Positions 1 through 6,584 of a DNA stretch of 7,334 nucleotides are shown here, piece after piece. Location: the NCBI GenBank assembly GCA_031260095.1, contig JAIRKN010000284.1, forward strand, positions 1 through 7,334, read 5' to 3'. The stretch's first letter is position 1. Each line of letters opens with the position of its first letter. This DNA is from Tannerella sp. GTDB lineage: Bacteria > Bacteroidota > Bacteroidia > Bacteroidales > Tannerellaceae. Position numbers and translations under genes: made by a program. The notes under the pieces were generated by a model that worked only from the letters and a program-made list of their open reading frames with translations, did not search any database and had not been told where the DNA came from.

Positions 1-8
1 AATAATTT

Positions 9-16
9 TATCTTTG
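9..16 (+). promoter_or_regulatory. Probable -7 promoter box of the GH29 gene
   Basis: TATCTTTG matches the Bacteroidetes primary-sigma -7 consensus TAnnTTTG at all six fixed positions. The partner -33 TTTG box would lie left of the window and cannot be checked. Transcription would begin near base 22-24, leaving a leader of about 25 bases before the ATG at 49. The leader is A-rich and has no Shine-Dalgarno sequence, which is normal in this phylum. Confidence 0.55.
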
Positions 17-48
17 CACAATGAATAATCACCTAAAATTACACGACA

Positions 49-1482
49 ATGATTAAAAAGATTCTGTTTATTTTCAGTTCGGCAGTTTTACTGCTTTTAA
101 CGGCTTGCGGGGAAGAAGTTTTGCCGCCACAGGCCGCCGGGCCGACGCCCGACGAAAACCAGTTGGCATGGCATGAACGCGAACAGTTCGCCTTCATCCA
201 TTTTACGACCAACACGTTTACCGACAAGGAATGGGGCTACGGCGACGAAGACCCGGCGATATTCAATCCCACGTCTTTCGATGCCGACCAGTGGGCGAAA
301 ACCATCCGTGACGCCGGCCTGACGGGCATTGTCCTGACGTGCAAGCATCATGACGGTTTCTGCCTCTGGCCGAGCGCATATACCGAACACTCTGTGAAAA
401 ACAGTCCCTTCCTCGACGGCAAGGGTGATGTGGTGAAAGCCGTGTCCGATGCCTGCCGCAAGTACGGCCTCTTCTTCGGCGTTTACCTCTCGCCGTGGGA
501 CAGGAACTATGCCCGCTACGCTTTCCCCGAATACGTCACGTATTACCGCAATCAACTGACGGAGTTGCTGAGTAATTACGGCGAAGTGTCCGAAGTCTGG
601 TTCGACGGCGCGAACGGCGGCGACGGCTACTATGGCGGCGCCCGCGAGAAGCGGAAGATAGACGGCAACTATTACGACTGGCCGAATACGTACGCGCTTG
701 TCCGCAAACTGGCACCCCGCGCGGTGATGTTCGGACCTACCATCCGGTGGTGCGGCAATGAAAGCGGCTATGCGGGCGAAACCAATTGGAATACGTATTC
801 CGAAGACGCTCCTTTTGAAGGCGATATTCTCAAGCGGTTGAATACGGGCGACGAGGACGGCAAAGCGTGGCTTCCGGCCGAAGTGGACGTCTCTATCCGT
901 CCGGGCTGGTTTTATCATGCTTCGGAAGATGACAGCGTGAAAACACCTGAAACGCTTCTTAAGATTTACCTCGAATCCGTCGGGCGCGGCTCCAGTCTCA
1001 TCCTCAATCTGCCACCCGACCGGCGCGGGCTGCTTCACGAAAACGACGTGAACGCATTGCTCGGCTGGAAAAAACTGCTCGACGAGACTTTCGCCGTTAA
1101 CCTCGCCGCAAACGCTAAAGCCAAAGCCGACACGTGGCGCGGGAAATCGCGGCAGTATGCCGCTACGAACGTGACCGACGGAGACGGCGCAACCTACTGG
1201 GCGACCGACGACGGCGTGACGTCCGGCAGTATCGAAATAGATCTGGGCGCGAAGCAGAAAGTAAACTATATCCTGTTGCAGGAATACATCCGTCTCGGTC
1301 AGCGCGTAAAAGCCTTCGATGTGGAAGCGAAGAGCGGCGACCGGTGGGAGAAAATCGCCGAAGGTACGACGGTCGGATACAAACGGATCCTCCCGCTCGG
1401 CGGTATCGAGGCGTCCGCCCTCCGCGTTCGTGTCAGGGAATCAAAAGCCTGCCCGCTGATTTCCGGTATCGAGGTATATTAG
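49..1482 (+). CDS. GH29 alpha-L-fucosidase, lipoprotein
   Basis: A 477-residue exo-glycosidase expected to release terminal alpha-L-fucose from glycoconjugates by a retaining mechanism. Residues 1-20 form a lipoprotein signal peptide: K3-K4, a hydrophobic core, then lipobox LTAC with the lipidated Cys at 20. Glu22-Glu23 follow directly, which loosely resembles acidic surface-export signals of Bacteroidetes lipoproteins. The catalytic (beta/alpha)8 domain spans about 37-345. It shows a substrate-pocket His51 in HFTTN, Trp62, KHHDGF at 99-104, and the predicted nucleophile Asp186 in VWFDGA. Glu238 in WCGNE is the likely acid/base by position; Glu244 is a less likely alternative. Residues about 351-477 form a beta-sandwich like the F5/8 type C (discoidin) fold, with TDGDGATYW at 376-384. 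The motif pattern resembles subfamily GH29-B (alpha-1,3/1,4-fucosidases acting on Lewis-type structures), but that specificity is inferred. The gene is visibly more GC-rich than the other genes here. The start is supported by the signal peptide and the promoter spacing. Confidence 0.93.
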   Translation: MIKKILFIFSSAVLLLLTACGEEVLPPQAAGPTPDENQLAWHEREQFAFIHFTTNTFTDKEWGYGDEDPAIFNPTSFDADQWAKTIRDAGLTGIVLTCKHHDGFCLWPSAYTEHSVKNSPFLDGKGDVVKAVSDACRKYGLFFGVYLSPWDRNYARYAFPEYVTYYRNQLTELLSNYGEVSEVWFDGANGGDGYYGGAREKRKIDGNYYDWPNTYALVRKLAPRAVMFGPTIRWCGNESGYAGETNWNTYSEDAPFEGDILKRLNTGDEDGKAWLPAEVDVSIRPGWFYHASEDDSVKTPETLLKIYLESVGRGSSLILNLPPDRRGLLHENDVNALLGWKKLLDETFAVNLAANAKAKADTWRGKSRQYAATNVTDGDGATYWATDDGVTSGSIEIDLGAKQKVNYILLQEYIRLGQRVKAFDVEAKSGDRWEKIAEGTTVGYKRILPLGGIEASALRVRVRESKACPLISGIEVY

Positions 1483-1529
1483 GAAGAATGGCTATGATCG
1501 GCAAATAATGCGCCGCCTCCACGCTGATT

Positions 1530-1568
1530 AAATCTATACTGTCTGAGCGGAGCGAGTTACATAGATTT
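1530..1568. repeat. Inverted repeat after the GH29 gene
   Basis: AAATCTAT at 1530-1537 is perfectly complementary to ATAGATTT at 1561-1568, with a 23-base spacer containing GAGCGGAGCGAG. It lies about 50 bases after the fucosidase stop codon. The stem is AT-rich and has no following T-run, so it is a poor intrinsic terminator. It may instead be the end of a repeated extragenic element. Confidence 0.5.
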
Positions 1569-1726
1569 TAGCCGACCGGGACGAACAGCTTAACGAGTGA
1601 AGCGCCCGAAGCATTGAAAGTGCCATTTAAGTGAAAGCAGCAGGCAAGCATATTTGAACCAACGGTCATCGACCAACGGGAGATAATGTTGCCGAACGCA
1701 AGCGCTTCAACGGAGTTGTTTTTTGG

Positions 1727-1750
1727 TTCTTTTGTAGCAAGACAAAAGAA
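1727..1750. repeat. Perfect 9-bp hairpin in intergenic element
   Basis: TTCTTTTGT (1727-1735) and ACAAAAGAA (1742-1750) are exact reverse complements around the 6-base loop AGCAAG. T-rich sequence precedes it (1719-1724), and a run of seven T follows only after about 15 bases (1766-1772). It could weakly end transcription from the fucosidase gene, but the stem is AT-rich and the T-run is displaced. A role as part of a dispersed extragenic repeat seems more likely. Confidence 0.6.
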
Positions 1751-1840
1751 GGAAGTGCATTGTTATTTTTTTGGAAGAGGAGGTATTCCTGTTTGATTAC
1801 TTGATTTTCATGCGTTTGTTCCGGTTTTCTGATACTACAG

Positions 1841-1872
1841 ATTGTATGTTTTGGTATAAATGCGTATATTTG
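1841..1872 (+). promoter_or_regulatory. Probable promoter of the GH78 gene
   Basis: TATATTTG at 1865-1872 fits the Bacteroidetes -7 box TAnnTTTG perfectly. ATTG at 1841-1844 is a three-of-four match to the -33 TTTG box, with a 20-base spacer, which is the expected distance. The predicted start site is near 1878-1880, giving a leader of about 45 AT-rich bases before the ATG at 1924. This suggests the glycosidase gene is transcribed separately from the upstream fucosidase gene. Confidence 0.55.
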
Positions 1873-1923
1873 ACCGGGAATTTTAGATGAACTTTTGATG
1901 AATATAATTAAATTAGACATTTT

Positions 1924-4146
1924 ATGAAAAAGATTTTATGGAGCAGCTTATTGCTTTTTTGTAGTTTATCCGTTGTCCGGAGTGTGGATATGCCGGAAAG
2001 GGAAACAGATGTGAGAGGGAAATGGCTTAGTTTTGAACATACGCGGAGCGAACCTAATTCGTGGTATATTTATCGTAAAGAGGTGACGTTGGCGGATATT
2101 CCGGGATCGCTTATTGCACGTATCGCGGTTGATTCGAAGTATTGGCTTTGGATCAACGACCGGTTGGTGGTGTTTGAAGGGGGGCTGAAACGAGGGCCTG
2201 CCCGGAATGCTACTTATTATGATGAAGTGGAAATAGCTCCTTATCTTACGAGAGGAGAAAATACGCTCGCTGTGCTTGTATGGCATTTTGGAAGGAATGG
2301 GTTCAGCCATGTAAATAGCGGGCAGGCCGGATTGTGGTTTGAAGCGGTTGCACCCGGCGTCGAGATCATTTCGGACGGGTCATGGAAAGGAATGATGTAT
2401 GATGCTTATCAGTCTACGGATGCACCTCATCCGAATTTCCGTTTACCGGAAAGTAATATTCGTTTTGATGCGAGGCGCGAGATCTTGGGATGGAATAAAA
2501 GGTCGTTTGAAGGAAATATTCGAAGGCCGTTTATAATAAATGATGTGGCGGATGTGTCAATCGGACAGTTGGTGAAACGGCCGGTTCCCTTGTGGAAAGA
2601 TTACGGACTTGCCGAATATGTGAGTGTTCGGAAATCTGCGGACGGCGATACTCTGTTTTGCCGCTTGCCCTACAATTGCCATATCACTCCGTACCTGAAG
2701 GTGAAAGCGCGCGAAGGCGTTATGATAAAAATGCAGACGGATAATTATCTGGGCGGCAGTGCGCCGAATGTGCGCGCCGAGTATATTACGCGCGAAGGGG
2801 AGCAGGAATACGAAAGCTTCGGCTGGATGAACGGGCATGAAGTCCGGTATGTAATCCCCGAAGGCGTTGAGGTGCTCGAAGTAAAATACCGCGAGACCGG
2901 GTATCATGCGGAATTTGTAGATCCGTTCCAGTGTGACGACCCGTTTTATAATGAATTGTGGAAGCGGTCGGCCCGTACATTGTACGTGACAATGCGCGAT
3001 ACCTATATGGATTGTCCCGACCGTGAACGCGCCCAGTGGTGGGGAGATGAGGTGAATGAGTTGGGAGAAGCTTTTTACGCATTGACCCCTCCGTCCCATC
3101 AATTAGCATTGAAAGGTATCCACGAATTAATGAACTGGCAGCGGGTGGATGGCGTTATTTTTTCTCCGGCTCCCGCAGGAAACTGGAACCGGGAACTGCC
3201 TTTGCAAATGTTGGCTTCGGTGGGGTGGTACGGATTCTATACGCAGTATTATTACAGCGCGGACAGTAGTTTTATTCCGGTTATATACGACCGTTTACAC
3301 CGGTATCTGCACGAAGTCTGGCAGGTTGATCAAAACGGACTGGCCGTTGAACGTAACGGCGACTGGAGTTGGGGCGACTGGGGCGAAAACGTGGATATGG
3401 GCGTTCTGACAAATTGCTGGTATTACCTGGCGCTTAAAGCGGAGAGGGAATTTGCTTTGCAGTCAGGAAAAAAGGCGGATGCGGAAGAGATTCGTTCGAT
3501 GATGGAAAAAATAGAGAAGAATTTTAATCCGAAGTTCTGGACGGGTACGGCCTACCGTTCTCCGGGATACAAAGGGGAAACGGACGACCGCGCGCAGGCG
3601 ATGGCCGTGGTTTCAGGACTTGCTCCGGAGGATCAGTATCCGGCCTTGCTGAAGGTACTCAGAAAGGAATATCATGCCAGCCCTTATATGGAAAAATATG
3701 TGTTGGAAGCCTTGTTTATGATGAATAACCCGGAGTTTGCACTCGAGCGCATGAAAAAGCGTTATGAGAAAATGATGGCTTATAAAGAATATACCACTCT
3801 TTTTGAAGGTTGGGGTATCGGAGAGGAAGGGTTCGGCGGCGGAACGATTAATCATGCGTGGAGCGGCGGCGCGCTTACTCTGTTGAGTCAGAAAGTCTGT
3901 GGCATTGAACCGACATCCCCCGGATTTCAAACGTTTAAAGTCGCTCCTCAGTTAGGCTCTTTAAAAGAAGCTTCCGCTACCGTTGCATCCGTAAAGGGTG
4001 AAATTAAGGTTTCTGTTTCTGTGAAAGGGCGGAAGATGAGCGTTCGGGTCGATGTGCCGGAAGGCGTGAGCGCAGAGATTGTTTTTCCGAAAGGGAAACC
4101 GGTAAGGGTCACATCGGGAAGGCATACGCTTGAGCGGAATATTTGA
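1924..4146 (+). CDS. GH78-type alpha-L-rhamnosidase-like glycosidase, secreted
   Basis: A 740-residue protein with the architecture of inverting GH78 enzymes, which remove terminal alpha-L-rhamnose. A Sec signal peptide covers residues 1-20 (two Lys, then a hydrophobic stretch) with likely cleavage after VRS; Cys13 has no proper lipobox, so periplasmic export is more likely than lipidation. Residues about 25-335 are beta-sandwich modules. About 335-665 is the (alpha/alpha)6 barrel, and about 665-740 a small beta-sandwich cap. The barrel carries DCPDRERAQWWGD at 363-375 with predicted acid Glu368, GDWSWGDWGEN at 479-489, TTLFEGW at 624-630 with predicted base Glu628, and NHAWSGG at 643-649. 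The acid motif is one residue shorter than the textbook DCPQRDERLGWTGD form and lacks its DER core, so the sugar specificity could differ from rhamnose. The gene has its own promoter. It is followed after 69 bases by copA with no clear terminator between. Family assignment is strong; substrate is not. Confidence 0.85.
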   Translation: MKKILWSSLLLFCSLSVVRSVDMPERETDVRGKWLSFEHTRSEPNSWYIYRKEVTLADIPGSLIARIAVDSKYWLWINDRLVVFEGGLKRGPARNATYYDEVEIAPYLTRGENTLAVLVWHFGRNGFSHVNSGQAGLWFEAVAPGVEIISDGSWKGMMYDAYQSTDAPHPNFRLPESNIRFDARREILGWNKRSFEGNIRRPFIINDVADVSIGQLVKRPVPLWKDYGLAEYVSVRKSADGDTLFCRLPYNCHITPYLKVKAREGVMIKMQTDNYLGGSAPNVRAEYITREGEQEYESFGWMNGHEVRYVIPEGVEVLEVKYRETGYHAEFVDPFQCDDPFYNELWKRSARTLYVTMRDTYMDCPDRERAQWWGDEVNELGEAFYALTPPSHQLALKGIHELMNWQRVDGVIFSPAPAGNWNRELPLQMLASVGWYGFYTQYYYSADSSFIPVIYDRLHRYLHEVWQVDQNGLAVERNGDWSWGDWGENVDMGVLTNCWYYLALKAEREFALQSGKKADAEEIRSMMEKIEKNFNPKFWTGTAYRSPGYKGETDDRAQAMAVVSGLAPEDQYPALLKVLRKEYHASPYMEKYVLEALFMMNNPEFALERMKKRYEKMMAYKEYTTLFEGWGIGEEGFGGGTINHAWSGGALTLLSQKVCGIEPTSPGFQTFKVAPQLGSLKEASATVASVKGEIKVSVSVKGRKMSVRVDVPEGVSAEIVFPKGKPVRVTSGRHTLERNI

Positions 4147-4215
4147 TTGGACGAGATTGCCGGGGGTGTTTTCTGTTTTTGAATCCGGCGGAAGAAATGA
4201 TTTATCCGAAACGTT

Positions 4216-6474
4216 ATGGCAAATAATCAGACTATAAAAAAGACGTTTCCTGTGCTGGAAATGAGTTGCGCGGCATGTGCGGGCAGGGTATCCAAGGTAT
4301 TGAATAATCTGCCGGGGGTTGTGTCGGCTGTTGTTAATTATGCCGCCGCTACCGTTACAATTCAGTATAATCCTTCGGAAATATCTCCCGGATCTTTCCG
4401 GGAAACGCTTCAGGAAGCAGGATATGATCTGCTGATTGACGTTGAAGAGGCGGAACAGGCTCATGCAGTCAGATACCGGAAGTTGAAAGTGCGTACGGTC
4501 CGGGCAATCATTCTCTCCGTTCCGGTTGTTATCATCGGTATGTTTTTTATGGAAATGCCTTATGCAAATGAGATCATGCTGCTTTTGTCCATGCCCGTTG
4601 TTTTCGGGTTGGGAAGGGGGTTTTTCGTAAATGCATGGAAACAGTTGCGTCGTCGTTCCGCTAATATGGATACGCTTGTTGCGTTGAGTACGGGAATCGC
4701 CTGCCTGTTCAGCCTTTTCAATATGCTGTTTCCTGAGTTCTGGCTGTCGGAAGACCTTCATCCGCATGTTTACTTTGAAACGGCCGGTGTGATCATATCA
4801 TTTATTTTATTGGGACGTTTGCTCGAAGAAAAGGCGAAGGGAAATACGTCTTCGGCGATAAAGAAATTAACAGGTATGCAGCCTAAGACGGTTACGGTCG
4901 TTGATGACGAATCAGGCGTACATAAAACAATCCCCGTCGACCGGGTCCGAAAAGGAGATATACTGCTTGTCAGGCCCGGCGAGCAGGTTGCGGTCGACGG
5001 CGTAGTTGTGGAGGGTAGTTCGTATGTAGACGAAAGTATGTTGAGCGGCGAACCCGTTCCTGTATTGAAGGAGAAGAATGCGAGCGTATTTGCCGGTACG
5101 ATTAACAGGAAAGGGAGTTTTCGTTTCCGGGCGGAGAAAGTTGGGTCGGATACCATGCTGGCGCAGATTATACGTATGGTAGAGGAGGCGCAGGGGAGCC
5201 GTGCGCCTGTGCAGAAAATGGCGGACCGGGTTGCGGCTGTATTTGTTCCGGCTGTTATAGGAATTGCCGTTCTTTCTTTTATTGCGTGGTTACTCTTTGA
5301 TCCTTCGAATGGATTTACGTATGGTTTGCTTGCTATGGTAACCGTTCTTATTATTGCTTGTCCGTGTGCGCTGGGATTAGCTACCCCCACGGCTATTATA
5401 GCAGGTATAGGGAAAGGGGCGGAAAGGGGGATCCTGGTTAAAGACGCCGGAAGTCTCGAAACAGCCCGGAATGTGGATACGGTAGTACTGGATAAGACAG
5501 GTACGATCACGGAGGGCAAACCCGTGGTGACAGATATGATATGGCTGAATGATGATGATCGTAAGAAGGAGGTATTCCGTCGCCTTGAAATGCTATCGGA
5601 ACACCCTCTGGCAGAAGCTGTGGTTTATTATTTTGAAGGGAATGACGATTCATGTCCGCCTCTTTCTTTTGATAAGTTTGAAAGTATTAGCGGAAAAGGT
5701 GTTATGGGGATCATTCAGGAACAAACGTATTATGCCGGAAACCGGAGGTTGCTGGAAGATCATCATATAGAGGTGAACGAACAACTTGAGGAAGAGGCCC
5801 GGCTTCTTGTTCGCGAATCCAAAACCGTGATATGGTTTGCTCAAACGGATAAGGCGCTTGCCGTGGCAGGTGTTACGGATAAAATAAAAGATACGTCGAT
5901 TGAGGCAATCAGGTTGTTATATTCTCAAGGGATTGAGGTCTGTATGTTAACGGGAGATCATGAATCTGCCGCGCGGGAAGTGGCAGAGAAATCCGGTATA
6001 GTGCATTATAAAGCGAACCTGCTGCCTCACGAAAAGGCTGAGTATATTAAACGATTGCAATCTGAAGGTAAAACGGTGGCCATGGTGGGGGACGGGATAA
6101 ACGATAGCGCCGCTTTTGCACAGTCGGACCTCGGTATAGCAATGGGGAAAGGGAGTGATATTGCTATCCATGTCGCTCAGATGACGATTATCTCGTCAGA
6201 CTTGACGCGAATACCCGAAGCGATAAGGTTGTCCGAATTAACTGTCACGACTATCCGGCAGAATCTCTTCTGGGCTTTTATTTATAATCTGACAGGTATT
6301 CCCGTTGCAGCAGGTATTTTGTATCCCATCAGTGGTTTTTTACTGAATCCGGCGATCGCAGGAGCCGCCATGGCGTTGAGTAGTGTCAGCGTCGTAATGA
6401 ATAGCCTGAGATTAAAAAGGAAAAATATCTTAAGTCCGCAGGCAAGGGTTATCAGGGGGCTTTGGGATGTGTAA
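4216..6474 (+). CDS. copA: Copper-exporting P1B-1-type ATPase
   Basis: A 752-residue inner-membrane pump that uses ATP to move Cu(I) out of the cytoplasm for copper tolerance. One N-terminal heavy-metal-associated domain (about 8-75) has the metal-binding pair Cys18 and Cys21 in MSCAAC. Eight predicted membrane helices lie near 96-113, 119-139, 151-175, 188-206, 340-361, 366-390, 683-705 and 707-735. The actuator loop has SGE at 277-279. The transport site CPC is at 382-384, the phosphorylated Asp426 lies in DKTGT, the His-Pro nucleotide-site motif is H463-P464, and the hinge GDGIND is at 625-630. Tyr690-Asn691 in helix 7 and Met719 with Ser722-Ser723 in helix 8 are the copper-group signature, arguing against Zn/Cd transport. 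Length is normal for a one-HMA CopA and nothing is missing. No copper regulator or CopZ chaperone gene is visible nearby. The 69-base gap upstream has no good promoter, so readthrough from the GH78 gene is possible. Confidence 0.95.
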   Translation: MANNQTIKKTFPVLEMSCAACAGRVSKVLNNLPGVVSAVVNYAAATVTIQYNPSEISPGSFRETLQEAGYDLLIDVEEAEQAHAVRYRKLKVRTVRAIILSVPVVIIGMFFMEMPYANEIMLLLSMPVVFGLGRGFFVNAWKQLRRRSANMDTLVALSTGIACLFSLFNMLFPEFWLSEDLHPHVYFETAGVIISFILLGRLLEEKAKGNTSSAIKKLTGMQPKTVTVVDDESGVHKTIPVDRVRKGDILLVRPGEQVAVDGVVVEGSSYVDESMLSGEPVPVLKEKNASVFAGTINRKGSFRFRAEKVGSDTMLAQIIRMVEEAQGSRAPVQKMADRVAAVFVPAVIGIAVLSFIAWLLFDPSNGFTYGLLAMVTVLIIACPCALGLATPTAIIAGIGKGAERGILVKDAGSLETARNVDTVVLDKTGTITEGKPVVTDMIWLNDDDRKKEVFRRLEMLSEHPLAEAVVYYFEGNDDSCPPLSFDKFESISGKGVMGIIQEQTYYAGNRRLLEDHHIEVNEQLEEEARLLVRESKTVIWFAQTDKALAVAGVTDKIKDTSIEAIRLLYSQGIEVCMLTGDHESAAREVAEKSGIVHYKANLLPHEKAEYIKRLQSEGKTVAMVGDGINDSAAFAQSDLGIAMGKGSDIAIHVAQMTIISSDLTRIPEAIRLSELTVTTIRQNLFWAFIYNLTGIPVAAGILYPISGFLLNPAIAGAAMALSSVSVVMNSLRLKRKNILSPQARVIRGLWDV

Positions 6475-6491
6475 GGTTTCGCCTGTTTTTG
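6461..6491 (+). promoter_or_regulatory. Possible promoter of cobQ
   Basis: TTTG at 6461-6464 matches the Bacteroidetes -33 box, and TGTTTTTG at 6484-6491 matches TAnnTTTG at five of six fixed positions, with a 19-base spacer. The -33 box overlaps the last codons of copA. Predicted start is near 6497-6499, giving a leader of about 87 bases that contains the inverted repeat at 6505-6540. The mismatch in the -7 box makes this a moderate call. Confidence 0.38.
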
Positions 6492-6504
6492 CGATAATAG
6501 TTGG

Positions 6505-6540
6505 CGGAAGTGGATAAGATAAATTTATACAACACTTCCG
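6505..6540. repeat. Inverted repeat in the cobQ leader
   Basis: CGGAAGTG (6505-6512) and CACTTCCG (6533-6540) are exact reverse complements, and in RNA three G-U pairs could lengthen the stem to 6502-6543. The 20-base loop contains the perfect palindrome ATAAATTTAT (6519-6528 region). There is no T-run after the stem, so it is not a standard terminator for copA. It could be an RNA element in the cobQ leader or an operator-like site. The whole 110-base gap is too short for a full cobalamin riboswitch and I see no B12-box. Confidence 0.55.
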
Positions 6541-6584
6541 TTGCACAGGGGCGCGTGGGGATTTGAGGGAATGCAGTAAAGAGT

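Larger units (their letters stand above)
1483..1923. other. Non-coding intergenic region with repeat-like structure
   Basis: No convincing gene lies in these 441 bases. The minus-strand open frame across 1666-1920 has no recognisable domain, and its sequence follows the inverted repeats, so I treat it as chance. The left part (about 1530-1760) is dense in short repeats: an 8-base inverted repeat (1530-1537 with 1561-1568), related words GTGAAGC (1597-1603) and GTGAAAGC (1631-1638), a direct repeat ACCAACGG (1658-1665 and 1672-1679, first copy preceded by A), a palindrome AAGCGCTT (1700-1707), and a 9-base hairpin (1727-1750). From memory this resembles extragenic repeat sequence scattered through Bacteroidales genomes, which I cannot verify here. 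The right part (about 1765-1923) is AT-rich and carries the GH78 gene promoter. No tRNA, riboswitch or strong intrinsic terminator was recognised. Confidence 0.6.

Noticed and set aside
21..56. Possible 11-codon upstream reading frame overlapping the fucosidase start
   Set aside because: Its ATG falls at about the predicted transcription start, so it would have almost no leader, and the peptide has no recognisable attenuator pattern.
97..1038. Long minus-strand open frame opposite the fucosidase gene
   Set aside because: It is fully inside the GH29 gene, has no recognisable domain, and is explained by the GC-rich codon use of the true gene.
1134..1508. Plus-strand frame overlapping the end of the fucosidase gene
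   Set aside because: An arginine-rich shadow in another frame of the GH29 C-terminal domain, with no domain and no start signal.
1666..1920. Minus-strand 84-codon open frame in the intergenic region
   Set aside because: It has no homology I recognise, its coding sense runs through the inverted repeat and the promoter of the next gene, and its composition looks like non-coding AT-rich sequence.
4174..4181. TGTTTTTG as a -7 box for copA
   Set aside because: One mismatch to TAnnTTTG, and the nearest TTTG or ATTG upstream is 24-28 bases away, too far for the usual 19-21 spacer.
4159..4189. GCCGG/CCGGC inverted repeat after the GH78 gene as a terminator
   Set aside because: Only five exact base pairs around a 21-base loop and no T-run after it.
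3961..4767. Minus-strand 268-codon frame across the GH78/copA junction
   Set aside because: It overlaps two well-supported genes on the opposite strand and shows no domain.
4770..5519. Minus-strand 249-codon frame opposite copA
   Set aside because: Ser/Thr/Pro-rich shadow of the conserved CopA core, with no independent support.
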